Below are positions 35,216-43,353 of a stretch of DNA of 64,000 nt, in pieces. How positions within the stretch are numbered: position 1 is the first letter of the stretch; the number at the start of each line of letters is the position of its first letter. The position numbers were made by a program, and so were the translations under genes. Below the pieces are notes generated by a model. The model had not been told where the DNA came from and did no database searches. It was given only the letters and a program-made list of their open reading frames with translations. This DNA comes from Clostridia bacterium (GTDB lineage: Bacteria > Bacillota > Clostridia > Oscillospirales > QAKW01), in contig JAFTZM010000021.1 of assembly GCA_017464525.1 (NCBI GenBank), positions 17,446-81,445 on the forward strand, given 5' to 3'.

Positions 35216-35476
35216 TTAGTCTTCCAGCTGCTGCACCAGTTCGATGAGTGCAATAACTGCAGCCTCTTCATCAGCGCCATCAGCGATGATGGTGATATCG
35301 GTGCCCTTAATAATGCCCAAGGACAAAATGCCCAGCAGGCTCTTGGCGTTGATACGGCGGGTGCCGATCTCAACCCAGATAGAGCACTTATATTCATTTG
35401 CTTTCTGGATGAAAAAGGTTGCAGGACGAGCGTGAAGACCCACGCTGTTGGTAACCGTTACGGTTTTAGAAAACAT
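35216..35476 (-). CDS. ptsH: Phosphocarrier protein HPr
   Basis: HPr (86 residues) relays phosphate from Enzyme I to sugar-specific EIIA proteins. His15 lies in the active-site motif GLHARPAT. Ser46 (AKSLLGILSLG) is the residue that HPr kinase phosphorylates in Firmicutes, so a catabolite-repression role is plausible. The presence of His15 argues against Crh. ptsI is not adjacent. A strong promoter lies upstream and a terminator downstream, so it is probably monocistronic. Confidence 0.94.
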   Translation of the reverse strand: MFSKTVTVTNSVGLHARPATFFIQKANEYKCSIWVEIGTRRINAKSLLGILSLGIIKGTDITIIADGADEEAAVIALIELVQQLED

Positions 35477-35509
35477 AGGAGTTCCCCCTGAATTTGTATT
35501 TTTTATATA

Positions 35510-35538
35510 ATATTAACGGAAATTTCACCGTTCGTCAA
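35510..35538 (-). promoter_or_regulatory. ptsH promoter
   Basis: TTGACG (35533-35538), 17 bp, TAATAT (35510-35515) on the minus strand; the spacer holds an ACGG/CCGT inverted repeat. Confidence 0.8.
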
Positions 35539-35567
35539 GATGTTGGGGACACTTTTGTATGTTTCAC

Positions 35568-35582
35568 TAAATCGTCGATTTA
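35568..35582. promoter_or_regulatory. 7-1-7 palindrome between murJ and ptsH
   Basis: TAAATCG-T-CGATTTA is a perfect 15-bp inverted repeat, 30 bp upstream of the ptsH -35 box. A longer TTCACTAAA/TTTAGTGAA pair (35563-35571, 35595-35603) surrounds part of it and starts next to the murJ stop. Operator or RNA end-structure; unassigned. Confidence 0.4.
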
Positions 35583-35604
35583 TCCCGCTTCATTTTTAGT
35601 GAAT

Positions 35605-37155
35605 TTACGCCCTATCTTTCCGGTTTCTGATCATTTTCAGAAGGGATCGGAGTTCTCCGGAACAGGTCAGCCACAGGATCAGAAGGTAGACCAGCAAGCC
35701 GGAGATCAGCCCGATCACCAGCCCAAGAAGGGTGCCAAAGGTGCCGCCCCATGCATTTTCTATTATTTTGCGCAATTCTCTTGCAATTATGAAAAAACCC
35801 ATGGAGCCCACAATATCCCGGCCGATTCCCAGATACAGGCTGCGATTCAAAACACCGGGGGTGATCCGGGCGGTAAAGATCAGCAAAACCAAAGCCATCA
35901 CCGCCGCTGCAGAAAGGGTTCCCACCGCCAGACCGTACACACCCAAGGTGCGTACTGACCATGCAGAGACCAGCAGGTTGACCCCGATCCCCGCCAGAGC
36001 AGTGATCACCGGAACCCACATTTTTTGCATGGAATAAAAGTATTTATTGAGAATTTCCTGATAAGAATAAAACAGCATGGCGCAGGAATAAATAGCCAGA
36101 AGCAACGCCACTCGGGCGGTATCCTCCGGGGTGAAATTTCCTCCCTCATACAGCAGACGGACCAAGGGGGTGCTGTTTCCTGCCATAAAGGCCATAATGG
36201 GCAAAACGATGGCAGAGATGGAGCCCAGCATATTACTACAGATCCCCTTGGCCGCTCCGATATCTCCCCGGGAGAAGCAACGGCTCAGTTCCGGGAAGAA
36301 GAGATTGGTGAGGCAATAGGAAAAGATCCCTGCCACGATCAGGTAGGCCTGATAGGCATAATTCACCGAGGCCAGCAGCCCTTCATCCAGCCTGCTGCTG
36401 ATATTGGCCGAAATCAGCTGATTGATAGGCTGCGCCAGCGCCGCCACAAAGAGGGGCAGGGTAAGAACAAGTACCCGCAGCAGATCACGGGAGCGCAGGT
36501 CAATGAAAAAGGAATATCGGAATTTCTTCTTTTTTATATAAGGAAGAAGAAAGACCATCTGCAGGAACCACCCCACCGTAAAGGCAACGCCCAGCCCATA
36601 GATCCCGAAGTGACGGTCGAAAAAGACAAAGTAGACGATCATCACCACATTATAGACCAGCGAGACCAGGGACGGCCCGGTAAATTCCCCATAGGATTGC
36701 AGGATCCCGATAAAAATATAGGTTCCGGTGGCAATGCAGATCACCGGCATGATGATCCTGGTGAGCCGGATAGCATAAGAGAGAGCCTCCCCTTCCAGGC
36801 CGCCGGCCACCAATTGAAGGGCAAAGCCGGGAAATAGCATACCCAAAGCCGCAAGGATCGCCGCAAGGATCACCGTCACATTGAGAAAATTGCTGGCAAA
36901 GCGCTCCGCTTCCTTCCGGTCGGTATGGGTCAGCTTATCATTGAAGACCGGTACAAAGGCCGAAACAATGGCGGTGCTCAGCGTGATATCATACAGCGTG
37001 AGGGGCAGCATGGTGGCGGCAGTAAAGGCATCGGCCATGGCGGAATCGGCGTAAAACCGTGCCAACAGCATATTGCGCACCAGCCCCAGCACCTTGGAAA
37101 GCAGCACCGCCAGAACTAAGATCAGGTAGGTTCCTACCACACCTCGTTTTTTCAT
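35605..37155 (-). CDS. murJ: Lipid II flippase MurJ
   Basis: MurJ (516 residues) is a multi-pass MOP-superfamily membrane protein that flips lipid II across the cytoplasmic membrane for peptidoglycan synthesis. About 14 hydrophobic segments are visible. Family marks include SKVLGLVRNMLLARFYADSAMADAF at the N-terminus and later arginine/charged residues in the central cavity helices. The ATG at 37155 was preferred to an in-frame GTG three codons earlier because GGGGTG lies just upstream. It is preceded by about 200 bp holding DnaA-type boxes and phased CTGT motifs. Confidence 0.92.
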   Translation of the reverse strand: MKKRGVVGTYLILVLAVLLSKVLGLVRNMLLARFYADSAMADAFTAATMLPLTLYDITLSTAIVSAFVPVFNDKLTHTDRKEAERFASNFLNVTVILAAILAALGMLFPGFALQLVAGGLEGEALSYAIRLTRIIMPVICIATGTYIFIGILQSYGEFTGPSLVSLVYNVVMIVYFVFFDRHFGIYGLGVAFTVGWFLQMVFLLPYIKKKKFRYSFFIDLRSRDLLRVLVLTLPLFVAALAQPINQLISANISSRLDEGLLASVNYAYQAYLIVAGIFSYCLTNLFFPELSRCFSRGDIGAAKGICSNMLGSISAIVLPIMAFMAGNSTPLVRLLYEGGNFTPEDTARVALLLAIYSCAMLFYSYQEILNKYFYSMQKMWVPVITALAGIGVNLLVSAWSVRTLGVYGLAVGTLSAAAVMALVLLIFTARITPGVLNRSLYLGIGRDIVGSMGFFIIARELRKIIENAWGGTFGTLLGLVIGLISGLLVYLLILWLTCSGELRSLLKMIRNRKDRA

Positions 37156-37245
37156 CCCTTTCACCCCGATTTTTCATAAATTTCGGCATTTTTTATCCGC
37201 CGGAAAATGACATAATTTTGTTTCCGTAATTTTTGATTGCGGTTT

Positions 37246-37263
37246 TTATCCACATTATCAACA
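37246..37263 (+). promoter_or_regulatory. Two abutting DnaA-type 9-mers upstream of murJ
   Basis: TTATCCACA (37246-37254, perfect consensus) is followed at once by TTATCAACA (37255-37263, one mismatch). From 37261 to 37328, ACAG (CTGT on the minus strand) recurs seven times at 8-13 bp intervals in AT-rich sequence. No gene lies in 37156-37359. Confidence 0.55.
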
Positions 37264-37359
37264 GACTTTTGGACAGTTTATAACAGCCAAACAGCGGTTT
37301 TTTACAGTTTTAACAGAGTTTTGAACAGCTGCAATTCACCGGGTTGTTGAATAATCTTG

Positions 37360-38373
37360 TTAACATAATTGATTTTCGATGGAGAATGCAGAGAGGGCGT
37401 TCAGGCTGAGATCCGCCACATGGCCCGCCTGAAATTCATAATACCCTTGCGCCCCCACCATGGCGCCATTATCCCCGCAGAGAGAAAGGGGCGGCATGAA
37501 CAGCTTCTGATCGGGGCTCTTCCCTGCCAAAAGTTTTTCCCGCAGCATGGAGTTTGCGCTGACACCGCCGGCGATGACCAAGGTCTTCTGATGATGCTCC
37601 CGGGCGCAGCGCAAAAAGTTTTCGGCCAGGATCCCGGTAATGGCATCGCTATAGGAGGCAGCCAGATCGGGAACGGAGAATTCCTCCCCCTTCTGCTTGG
37701 CGTTATGAACATAATTCACGATGGCTGTTTTGACCCCGGAAAAGCTGAAATCATAGGGCGCATCCTTGAAATGTACCTTGGGGAACTGCATGGCCTTGGG
37801 GTTTCCCTCCTTGGCCAGGCGATCCATATGCACCCCGCCGGGATAGGGCAGCCCCAATACCCGGGCCCCCTTATCGAAGGCCTCCCCGGCGGCATCGTCC
37901 CGGGTGCGGCCTAAGATCTCATATTCTGTATAATCCTTGACCAAAACGATATGGGAATGACCGCCGCTGACGATCATGGCCAGAAAGGGCGGCTTCAGCT
38001 CCGGATAAGCCAGATAATTTGCCGCCACATGGGAACGGATATGATGCACCGGGATCAGGGGCAGATTTCGGGCATAGGCGTAGCCCTTGGCAAAATTCAG
38101 CCCCACCAGCAAAGCCCCGATGAGGCCGGGAGCGGCGGTCACCGCCACCGCATCCAGCTGATCCTCCGTAAGCCCGCTTTGGCGGATACACTCCTCGGTC
38201 ATCTGGGAGATCTTTTCGATATGGTAGCGGGAGGCGATCTCCGGCACAACGCCGCCGTACAATTTATGAACATCGATCTGGGTGAACACAACGCTGGAGA
38301 CGATCTCCCGCCCATCCCGCACAATGGCTACTGCGGTTTCATCGCAGGAGCTTTCAAAACTGAGAATATTCAC
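37360..38373 (-). CDS. tsaD: tRNA N6-adenosine threonylcarbamoyltransferase TsaD
   Basis: TsaD (337 residues) transfers threonylcarbamoyl to A37 of ANN-decoding tRNAs, with TsaB/TsaE. It is an ASKHA-fold protein: ILSFESSCDETAVAIV, VAVTAAPGLIGALLVG, the metal-binding VHHIRSHVAANYL (HxxxH) and GGVSANSMLREKL. The start is GTG at 38373, behind GGAGG and overlapping the rimI stop (GTGA). tsaB and tsaE are not in the window. The usual rimI-tsaD pairing supports the assignment. Confidence 0.96.
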   Translation of the reverse strand: MNILSFESSCDETAVAIVRDGREIVSSVVFTQIDVHKLYGGVVPEIASRYHIEKISQMTEECIRQSGLTEDQLDAVAVTAAPGLIGALLVGLNFAKGYAYARNLPLIPVHHIRSHVAANYLAYPELKPPFLAMIVSGGHSHIVLVKDYTEYEILGRTRDDAAGEAFDKGARVLGLPYPGGVHMDRLAKEGNPKAMQFPKVHFKDAPYDFSFSGVKTAIVNYVHNAKQKGEEFSVPDLAASYSDAITGILAENFLRCAREHHQKTLVIAGGVSANSMLREKLLAGKSPDQKLFMPPLSLCGDNGAMVGAQGYYEFQAGHVADLSLNALSAFSIENQLC

Positions 38374-38813
38374 GCATGAACCTCCAAACAATAGACCAGC
38401 CCGTCCTCTGCAGGCTGCTGATAATAATTCCGGCGAAGCCCGATCTGCCGGAAGCCGAACTTTTCATAGAGTGCCCGGGCTGATGCATTGGAGGCACGAA
38501 CCTCCAAAAAGAGCGCTGCTCCTCCCTGGGCCGCAAAAGCGTTGAGCATCGCCACCATCAGAGCGGTACCGATCCCTTTACAGCGGTGATCGGGGTGGAC
38601 CCCCACCGTTAAGATATCCCCCTGGTCAAAGCATTGCTGCAGCCCGCAGCAGCCCAAAAAGAGTTCTCCTTCATAGGCGGCAAAAAATATCCGGGAGGGA
38701 TCCTCCAGAGAGGTATAAAAATCCTCTTCGCTCCAGCATTCCGCCGAAAAGAGCATTCGATCCAAAGCAGCGGCGGCGGGGACATCCCGGGCAGTCATTT
38801 TACTTACAGTCAT
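38370..38813 (-). CDS. rimI: Ribosomal protein bS18-alanine N-acetyltransferase (GNAT)
   Basis: This 147-residue GNAT acetyltransferase has the acetyl-CoA loop HPDHRCKGIGTALM and the C-terminal ASNASARALYEKFGFRQIGLRRNYY that is characteristic of RimI, including YYxxPAEDGLVY. It lies between polA and tsaD, the usual context of RimI. The start at 38813 follows GGGGAGAG and overlaps polA by 14 bp; an internal ATG at 38798 is the alternative. The family acetylates ribosomal protein S18 in E. coli; broader targets are possible. Confidence 0.9.
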   Translation of the reverse strand: MTVSKMTARDVPAAAALDRMLFSAECWSEEDFYTSLEDPSRIFFAAYEGELFLGCCGLQQCFDQGDILTVGVHPDHRCKGIGTALMVAMLNAFAAQGGAALFLEVRASNASARALYEKFGFRQIGLRRNYYQQPAEDGLVYCLEVHA

Positions 38814-41274
38814 ACCAGCTCTCTCCCCTTGCCACCTCGGCAAGCATGGCCACAGAAAGATGGGCGGCGCCCTCCATTTCCCGGCGCAGAAGCTCTGCCG
38901 CACGGTCTGCATCGGCATAAGAGGCTTCGATGATCAGTTCATCGTGCACCTGCAGGATCAGGTGGGCATCCAGCTTTTCCCGGCGGAGTGCCTTCCACAC
39001 CCGCACCATGGCGATCTTGATGATATCGGCGGCCGTTCCCTGAATGGGGGTATTCAATGCCACCCGCTCACCGAAGGAGCGCTGAATGAAATTGGAGGAC
39101 TTCAATTCCGGCAGATACCGGCGGCGGTTAAAGAGGGTGGTCACATACCCATCCTTTTTGGCCTGTTCCACGATATTGGTCATATAAGCCCTCACACCGC
39201 TGTATTTTTCCAGATATTGATCGATATAGGCCTTGGCTTCTTTTTTGGTCACCCCGATATCTCCCGCAAGGGAAAAATCCGAGATGCCGTAAACAATGCC
39301 GAAATTCACCGCTTTGGCATGGCGGCGCATCTCCGGCGTGACCATAAAGGCGGGAACATCAAAGACGGTGGCGGCGGTGACGGTATGGATATCCTCATTT
39401 TCCCGGAAGGCACGGATCATCGTTTCATCCCCGGCAATATGGGCCAGCACACGCAGCTCGATCTGGGAATAATCCGCATCCAGCAGCAAATGTTCCCCAT
39501 CCTTGGCAACAAACATCCGCCGCAGCTCCCGCCCCAGCGCATCCCGAACGGGAATATTCTGCAGATTGGGCTCCGAGGAGGAGATCCGGCCGGTCTGGGT
39601 AATGGTCTGATTATAGGTGGTGCGGATACGGCCGTCCGGCTGAATGAGCTTCAGAAGGCCTTCCCCGTAGGTGGAGCGCAGCTTGGCGTATTTACGGTAT
39701 TCCAGGATCTTGGCCACGATGGGCTCGTCCTTTAGCTTTTCCAGCACCTCTGCATTGGTGGAATAGCCGGTCTTGGTCTTTTTTCCGCCCTTTAAGCCCA
39801 TTTTACCGAAGAGGATCTCTCCCAGCTGGCGGGGAGAGTTCAGGTTAAATTCCTCGCCGGCCAGTTGGATGATCTCCTTTTCCAGGGTGGCAATATGGGC
39901 CGCCAGCTCCTCGGTATAGGCCGCCAGGCGATCCCGCTCCACCGAGAAGCCCCGTTCCTCCATATCTGCCAGCACGACGGTCAGGGGGAATTCCACTTCA
40001 TAAAGCAGCTCCAGTTGACCGTTTTCCTCGATGCGGCTGCGGATGGCTTTGCAAAGCTCCGGCAGGTCCGCCACGCAATCCTCGGCGGTCTCCGCCACAC
40101 GGCCGGTATATTCCTTCAACAGATGGGGCAGATCATACCGATCGCCGGGATCGGCCACATAAGCCGCCACCATACAGTCAAAATAAGGCTCCCCTTCATA
40201 ATCCATTCCATAAAAGGGCTTGGCATCATAGGTATAGATCTCCTGAACCTGAGAAAGGAGCTGCTCTCCATCCTCCATCCGGATCACCTTACCCTCGGCG
40301 GCGGCATAAAAAGCATCGGTACGGATAAAGTAAAGGCCGTTCTTTTGGAAGTATTCCAGATAATCGGCCGCCTTACCTTGGAGCTGATCCGGCTTTTCCA
40401 CCCGGATGGGCTCCTTCAGTTCAAAGAGATTGATAATACTGTTCAGCTCCAGATCCTCCAGCTGAGCGATCAGAGCGGAGGTATCAAAGGGAGCCACAAC
40501 CAGGCTCTCCTCCTTCAGCTCCAGGGGAACTTCCCGGCAGATCTTTGCCAGATCATAGGAAAGATAGGCAAAGTCCCGGCCGTTTTCCAGCTTGGTGCGA
40601 AGAGCAGGCTTGATCTCCTCCAGATGGGCATAGACCCCATTCAGGGAGCCATAGGCCCGGATCAGCTCCAAAGCACCTTTCTCCCCGATGCCGGGAACGC
40701 CCTTGATATTATCGGAGGTATCCCCCTGGATGGATTTCACATCGATCAGCTGGGCGGGGGCAAGCTGATACTTTTCCCGGATGGCGGCCTCATCATAGAT
40801 CTCCATCTCGCTGGCACCGGCACGGGTAACGGGCATCAGGATCCGCACCCCCGGATCTGCCAACTGAAAATCATCCCGGTCACCGGAAACGATATCACAT
40901 TCATAGCCCCGCTCTACACAAAAGCGGCTGACGGTACCGATGATATCATCGGCTTCATAGCCTGCCTGCTCTAAAATCGTCACATTCATGGCGCGCAGCA
41001 GGCTTTTCAGCGGCTCCAGCTGGGCGGCCAGATCCTCCGGCATTCCCTTGCGCTGAGCCTTATAATCTGCATACATTTTATGGCGGAAGGTCTTTTCACG
41101 CAGGTCAAAGGAGACCGCCACCAAATCCGGCTTGGACAGTTCAAAATACTTATGGTACAGCTTTAAGAAGCCGAAGATGCCGTTGGTGGGGCGGCCGTCC
41201 CGGGTGGAAAGTGCCCGGATGGCGTAATAGGCACGGTTGAGGATGGAGTTTCCGTCAAAGATCAATAGTTTCAT
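38800..41274 (-). CDS. polA: DNA polymerase I
   Basis: PolA (824 residues) fills gaps and removes RNA primers. The N-terminal 5'-3' exonuclease/FEN domain (about 1-290) has LLIFDGNSILNRAYYAI, EADDIIGT and KSIQGDTSDNIKGVPGIGEKGA. The family A polymerase domain (about 430-824) has DYSQIELRVLAHI, the O-helix RRHAKAVNFGIVYGIS and LQVHDELIIEA. In the middle (about 300-430) I do not see the DxE and DxxxYxxxD acidic motifs of the proofreading domain, so 3'-5' exonuclease is probably lost, as in Bacillus. The ATG at 41274 overlaps the upstream gene by 20 bp. Confidence 0.95.
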   Translation of the reverse strand: MKLLIFDGNSILNRAYYAIRALSTRDGRPTNGIFGFLKLYHKYFELSKPDLVAVSFDLREKTFRHKMYADYKAQRKGMPEDLAAQLEPLKSLLRAMNVTILEQAGYEADDIIGTVSRFCVERGYECDIVSGDRDDFQLADPGVRILMPVTRAGASEMEIYDEAAIREKYQLAPAQLIDVKSIQGDTSDNIKGVPGIGEKGALELIRAYGSLNGVYAHLEEIKPALRTKLENGRDFAYLSYDLAKICREVPLELKEESLVVAPFDTSALIAQLEDLELNSIINLFELKEPIRVEKPDQLQGKAADYLEYFQKNGLYFIRTDAFYAAAEGKVIRMEDGEQLLSQVQEIYTYDAKPFYGMDYEGEPYFDCMVAAYVADPGDRYDLPHLLKEYTGRVAETAEDCVADLPELCKAIRSRIEENGQLELLYEVEFPLTVVLADMEERGFSVERDRLAAYTEELAAHIATLEKEIIQLAGEEFNLNSPRQLGEILFGKMGLKGGKKTKTGYSTNAEVLEKLKDEPIVAKILEYRKYAKLRSTYGEGLLKLIQPDGRIRTTYNQTITQTGRISSSEPNLQNIPVRDALGRELRRMFVAKDGEHLLLDADYSQIELRVLAHIAGDETMIRAFRENEDIHTVTAATVFDVPAFMVTPEMRRHAKAVNFGIVYGISDFSLAGDIGVTKKEAKAYIDQYLEKYSGVRAYMTNIVEQAKKDGYVTTLFNRRRYLPELKSSNFIQRSFGERVALNTPIQGTAADIIKIAMVRVWKALRREKLDAHLILQVHDELIIEASYADADRAAELLRREMEGAAHLSVAMLAEVARGESWYDCK

Positions 41275-42184
41275 AATCAATTCCTTTTAGCTTCAAATAA
41301 TCGGTCATATCCCGGGGCAGGGGGCAGCGGAAGAAGAGCTGTTCCCCGGTCACCGGCTGGGTAAAGGTCAGGGTCTCGGAATGAAGGGCCTGGCGGCCGA
41401 TGGCGGGATCCTCCCGGCCGTAGAGAAAATCCCCCGCCACCGGGGCGCCCAGATGAGCCATATGCACCCGGATCTGGTGGGTACGGCCGGTCTCCAGCCG
41501 GAGGCGCACCAGGGAGATCTCCCCATTCTGCGCCAGCACCTGATAATGGGTCACTGCCCGATCCCCCTTGGGGGCTACATGACGGGCCAGCACCGAGCCG
41601 GGCAGGCGGGCGATGGGAGCGTCTACTGTTCCGGCCTGCTCCGGGAGGCTGCCCTCCAGGATGGCAAGGTAGGTGCGCTCCACCCTTTTGGCCTTCAGAT
41701 CCTCCCCCAGCACCCCGGCGCTATGGGCATTCTTACCCAGCAGGATGGCGCCGCTGGTATCCTTATCCAGCCGATGCACCGGGCGAAAGACAAATTCCTT
41801 CCCCTGCTGCGCCATATAAAAGGCCACACCGTTGGCAAGGGTATTGCCGTGGTTACCCTGGGAGGGATGGGTGGCCAGCCGGGGCGGCTTATTGAGAACC
41901 AGCACATCCTCATCCTCATAGAGGATCTCCAGGGGCATCTCCACCGGAGGAATATGCTCATTGGCCACCTGGCTTTCCTTATTGGCGATCCGCACAGTAA
42001 GCTGATCGCCGGGCCGAAGCTGCTTTTGCACGGTGACCCGCTTTTTACCGATGGTGATGCCATAGGGGTTCCGTTTCAGGGCGGCCAGGACCCGGGAGGA
42101 GTAGCCCCGTTCCTTCAAATAGGAAAGAACTGTCCTTCCCCCGTCTTTTTCTTCAATTTGATAGGTGATCTTCCGATAATCCAA
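41255..42184 (-). CDS. RluA/RluD-family rRNA pseudouridine synthase
   Basis: This 309-residue protein has an N-terminal S4 RNA-binding domain (about 12-75, GITIGKKRVTVQKQLRPGD) and a RluA-type catalytic domain with the active-site Asp in FRPVHRLDKDTSGAIL, LETGRTHQIRVHMAHLGAPVAGD and the C-terminal ALHSETLTF. It probably modifies 23S rRNA uridines; the exact site (RluD or RluA/C type) is not determined. It starts with TTG at 42184 behind AAAGGA; no ATG fits. It is the first gene of the rluD-like-polA-rimI-tsaD operon. Confidence 0.9.
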   Translation of the reverse strand: MDYRKITYQIEEKDGGRTVLSYLKERGYSSRVLAALKRNPYGITIGKKRVTVQKQLRPGDQLTVRIANKESQVANEHIPPVEMPLEILYEDEDVLVLNKPPRLATHPSQGNHGNTLANGVAFYMAQQGKEFVFRPVHRLDKDTSGAILLGKNAHSAGVLGEDLKAKRVERTYLAILEGSLPEQAGTVDAPIARLPGSVLARHVAPKGDRAVTHYQVLAQNGEISLVRLRLETGRTHQIRVHMAHLGAPVAGDFLYGREDPAIGRQALHSETLTFTQPVTGEQLFFRCPLPRDMTDYLKLKGIDYETIDL

Positions 42185-42216
42185 TGTGATGATCCTTTAA
42201 TTTATAGTATTTATAT

Positions 42217-42245
42217 ATTTTAACATAATAAATAGAAATTTACAA
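42217..42245 (-). promoter_or_regulatory. Promoter of the pseudouridine synthase-polA-rimI-tsaD operon
   Basis: Minus strand TTGTAA (42240-42245), 17 bp, TAAAAT (42217-42222). Confidence 0.75.
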
Positions 42246-42267
42246 TCTTTATTTCTTGCCCCAGCTT

Positions 42268-42300
42268 TCGACAAACTAAACGTTTCCTCCATGGTATACT
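42268..42300 (+). promoter_or_regulatory. spoIIGA promoter with Spo0A box
   Basis: TTCGACA (42268-42274) matches the Spo0A box (complement TGTCGAA). It overlaps the expected -35 position of a promoter whose -10 is TATACT (42295-42300); the -35 hexamer itself is poor, as in activator-dependent spoIIG of Bacillus. The predicted start falls on the A of the spoIIGA ATG. Confidence 0.75.
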
Positions 42301-42306
42301 GGTGCC

Positions 42307-43161
42307 ATGGTCATTTATGTTGATATTTTATTTTTCACAAATCTTATGATGGATACCCTACTGCTGGCCACCACAGCGCTGATCGCCGGGCGGAGGATCA
42401 TTTCCTGGCGGCTGCTCTCCGGGGCGGCGGCGGGGGCGCTTTGCGGATGCCTGCTCTTTTTTGCCGACCTGCCCTTGCCGCTGATGATCCTTTTCAAGCT
42501 GGGTATTCCGGCGGGGATCCTACTGATCGGGTTTCCCTTTGAGCGGTTATCCTCCTACGGGCGAACTGCGCTGATCTATTTTTCTGCTCATCTGCTTTTC
42601 GGCGGAGGGATGTTTGCCTTTTACGCCTTTACCGATGCCGGCAGCCATATGCGCACCGCCAACGGCATCTACTACATGGATCTGCCCCTTTGGCTGCTTT
42701 TGGTGCTGGCCTTTGGGTTTTACGGGCTGGTGCGAGGCTTTTTTCATCTGCTGGACCGGCGGCGGGAAAAAACCTTTCTGCACACCCTCACGGTGGAGGA
42801 GCAGGAGCTGCTGGCATTGCTGGACACCGGCAATTCCCTTTACGACCCCATCACCCTTTTACCGGTGATCCTCTGCCAATGGGACAGCTTGGCTCTGCCG
42901 GAGCCGTTGTTGCAGGCGGTGCTGCACAGCGATGCTACAGCACTGCCGAGGCTAAACGAGCAATTTCCCCAGCTGAAGCTGCGGCTGCTGCCCTATACCG
43001 ACGCCACAGGAGCCAGGACCCTGATCTACGCCTTTCGGCCGAAGCTTCTGAAGGTGGACGGCTGTGAGCGGGCGGGGCTGATCGGGCTGACGGTACAGCC
43101 CCTTTCCCCCGATGGCCGATTTCAAGCACTACTACATAGAGATTGGAGCGGGGTAGAGTAA
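42307..43161 (+). CDS. spoIIGA: Sigma-E processing peptidase SpoIIGA
   Basis: SpoIIGA (284 residues) is a membrane-embedded aspartic protease that cleaves pro-sigma-E in the mother cell after a signal from SpoIIR. Five hydrophobic helices occupy about residues 1-145. The soluble protease domain has the catalytic LLDTGNSLYDP near residue 175. The N-terminus MVIYVDILFFTNLMMD aligns with the start of the Bacillus protein, so the ATG at 42307 is right, yet there is no Shine-Dalgarno sequence and the -10 box ends six bases upstream. The last codons (GVE and stop) lie within the left arm of an inverted-repeat element. Confidence 0.93.
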   Translation: MVIYVDILFFTNLMMDTLLLATTALIAGRRIISWRLLSGAAAGALCGCLLFFADLPLPLMILFKLGIPAGILLIGFPFERLSSYGRTALIYFSAHLLFGGGMFAFYAFTDAGSHMRTANGIYYMDLPLWLLLVLAFGFYGLVRGFFHLLDRRREKTFLHTLTVEEQELLALLDTGNSLYDPITLLPVILCQWDSLALPEPLLQAVLHSDATALPRLNEQFPQLKLRLLPYTDATGARTLIYAFRPKLLKVDGCERAGLIGLTVQPLSPDGRFQALLHRDWSGVE

Positions 43162-43323
43162 TCGATCCCGGCGCCGCCTCAGCAGGTGAATTTTCGGCTT
43201 TTTTACCGTTTCGCCATTGAAAGGCGCCAGCCTGTCTGCTGGCTCAGCCGCCAAAAACCATCCAAAAATTCATCCTGCCGAGATAACAAATCAACATCAA
43301 CCCCGGGATCGATTACTCTACCC
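43151..43323. mobile_element. MITE-like inverted-repeat element between spoIIGA and sigE
   Basis: Perfect 21-bp terminal inverted repeats (GGGTAGAGTAATCGATCCCG... at 43151-43171 and its complement at 43303-43323) bound 173 bp. Further inside, GCAGGTGAATTTT faces AAAAATTCATCCTGC, and there is a GCCAGC/GCTGGC hairpin. No ORF is present. The left arm supplies the stop codon of spoIIGA. No clear target-site duplication is visible. As RNA it would fold into one long branched hairpin in the spoIIGA-sigE message. Confidence 0.65.
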
Positions 43324-43353
43324 TATCTATAACTTCGAAAGGACAGAACATTG

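Noticed and set aside
37246..37328. Chromosomal replication origin
   Set aside because: Only two DnaA 9-mers and no dnaA, dnaN or rpmH nearby; kept only as a possible DnaA-responsive site.
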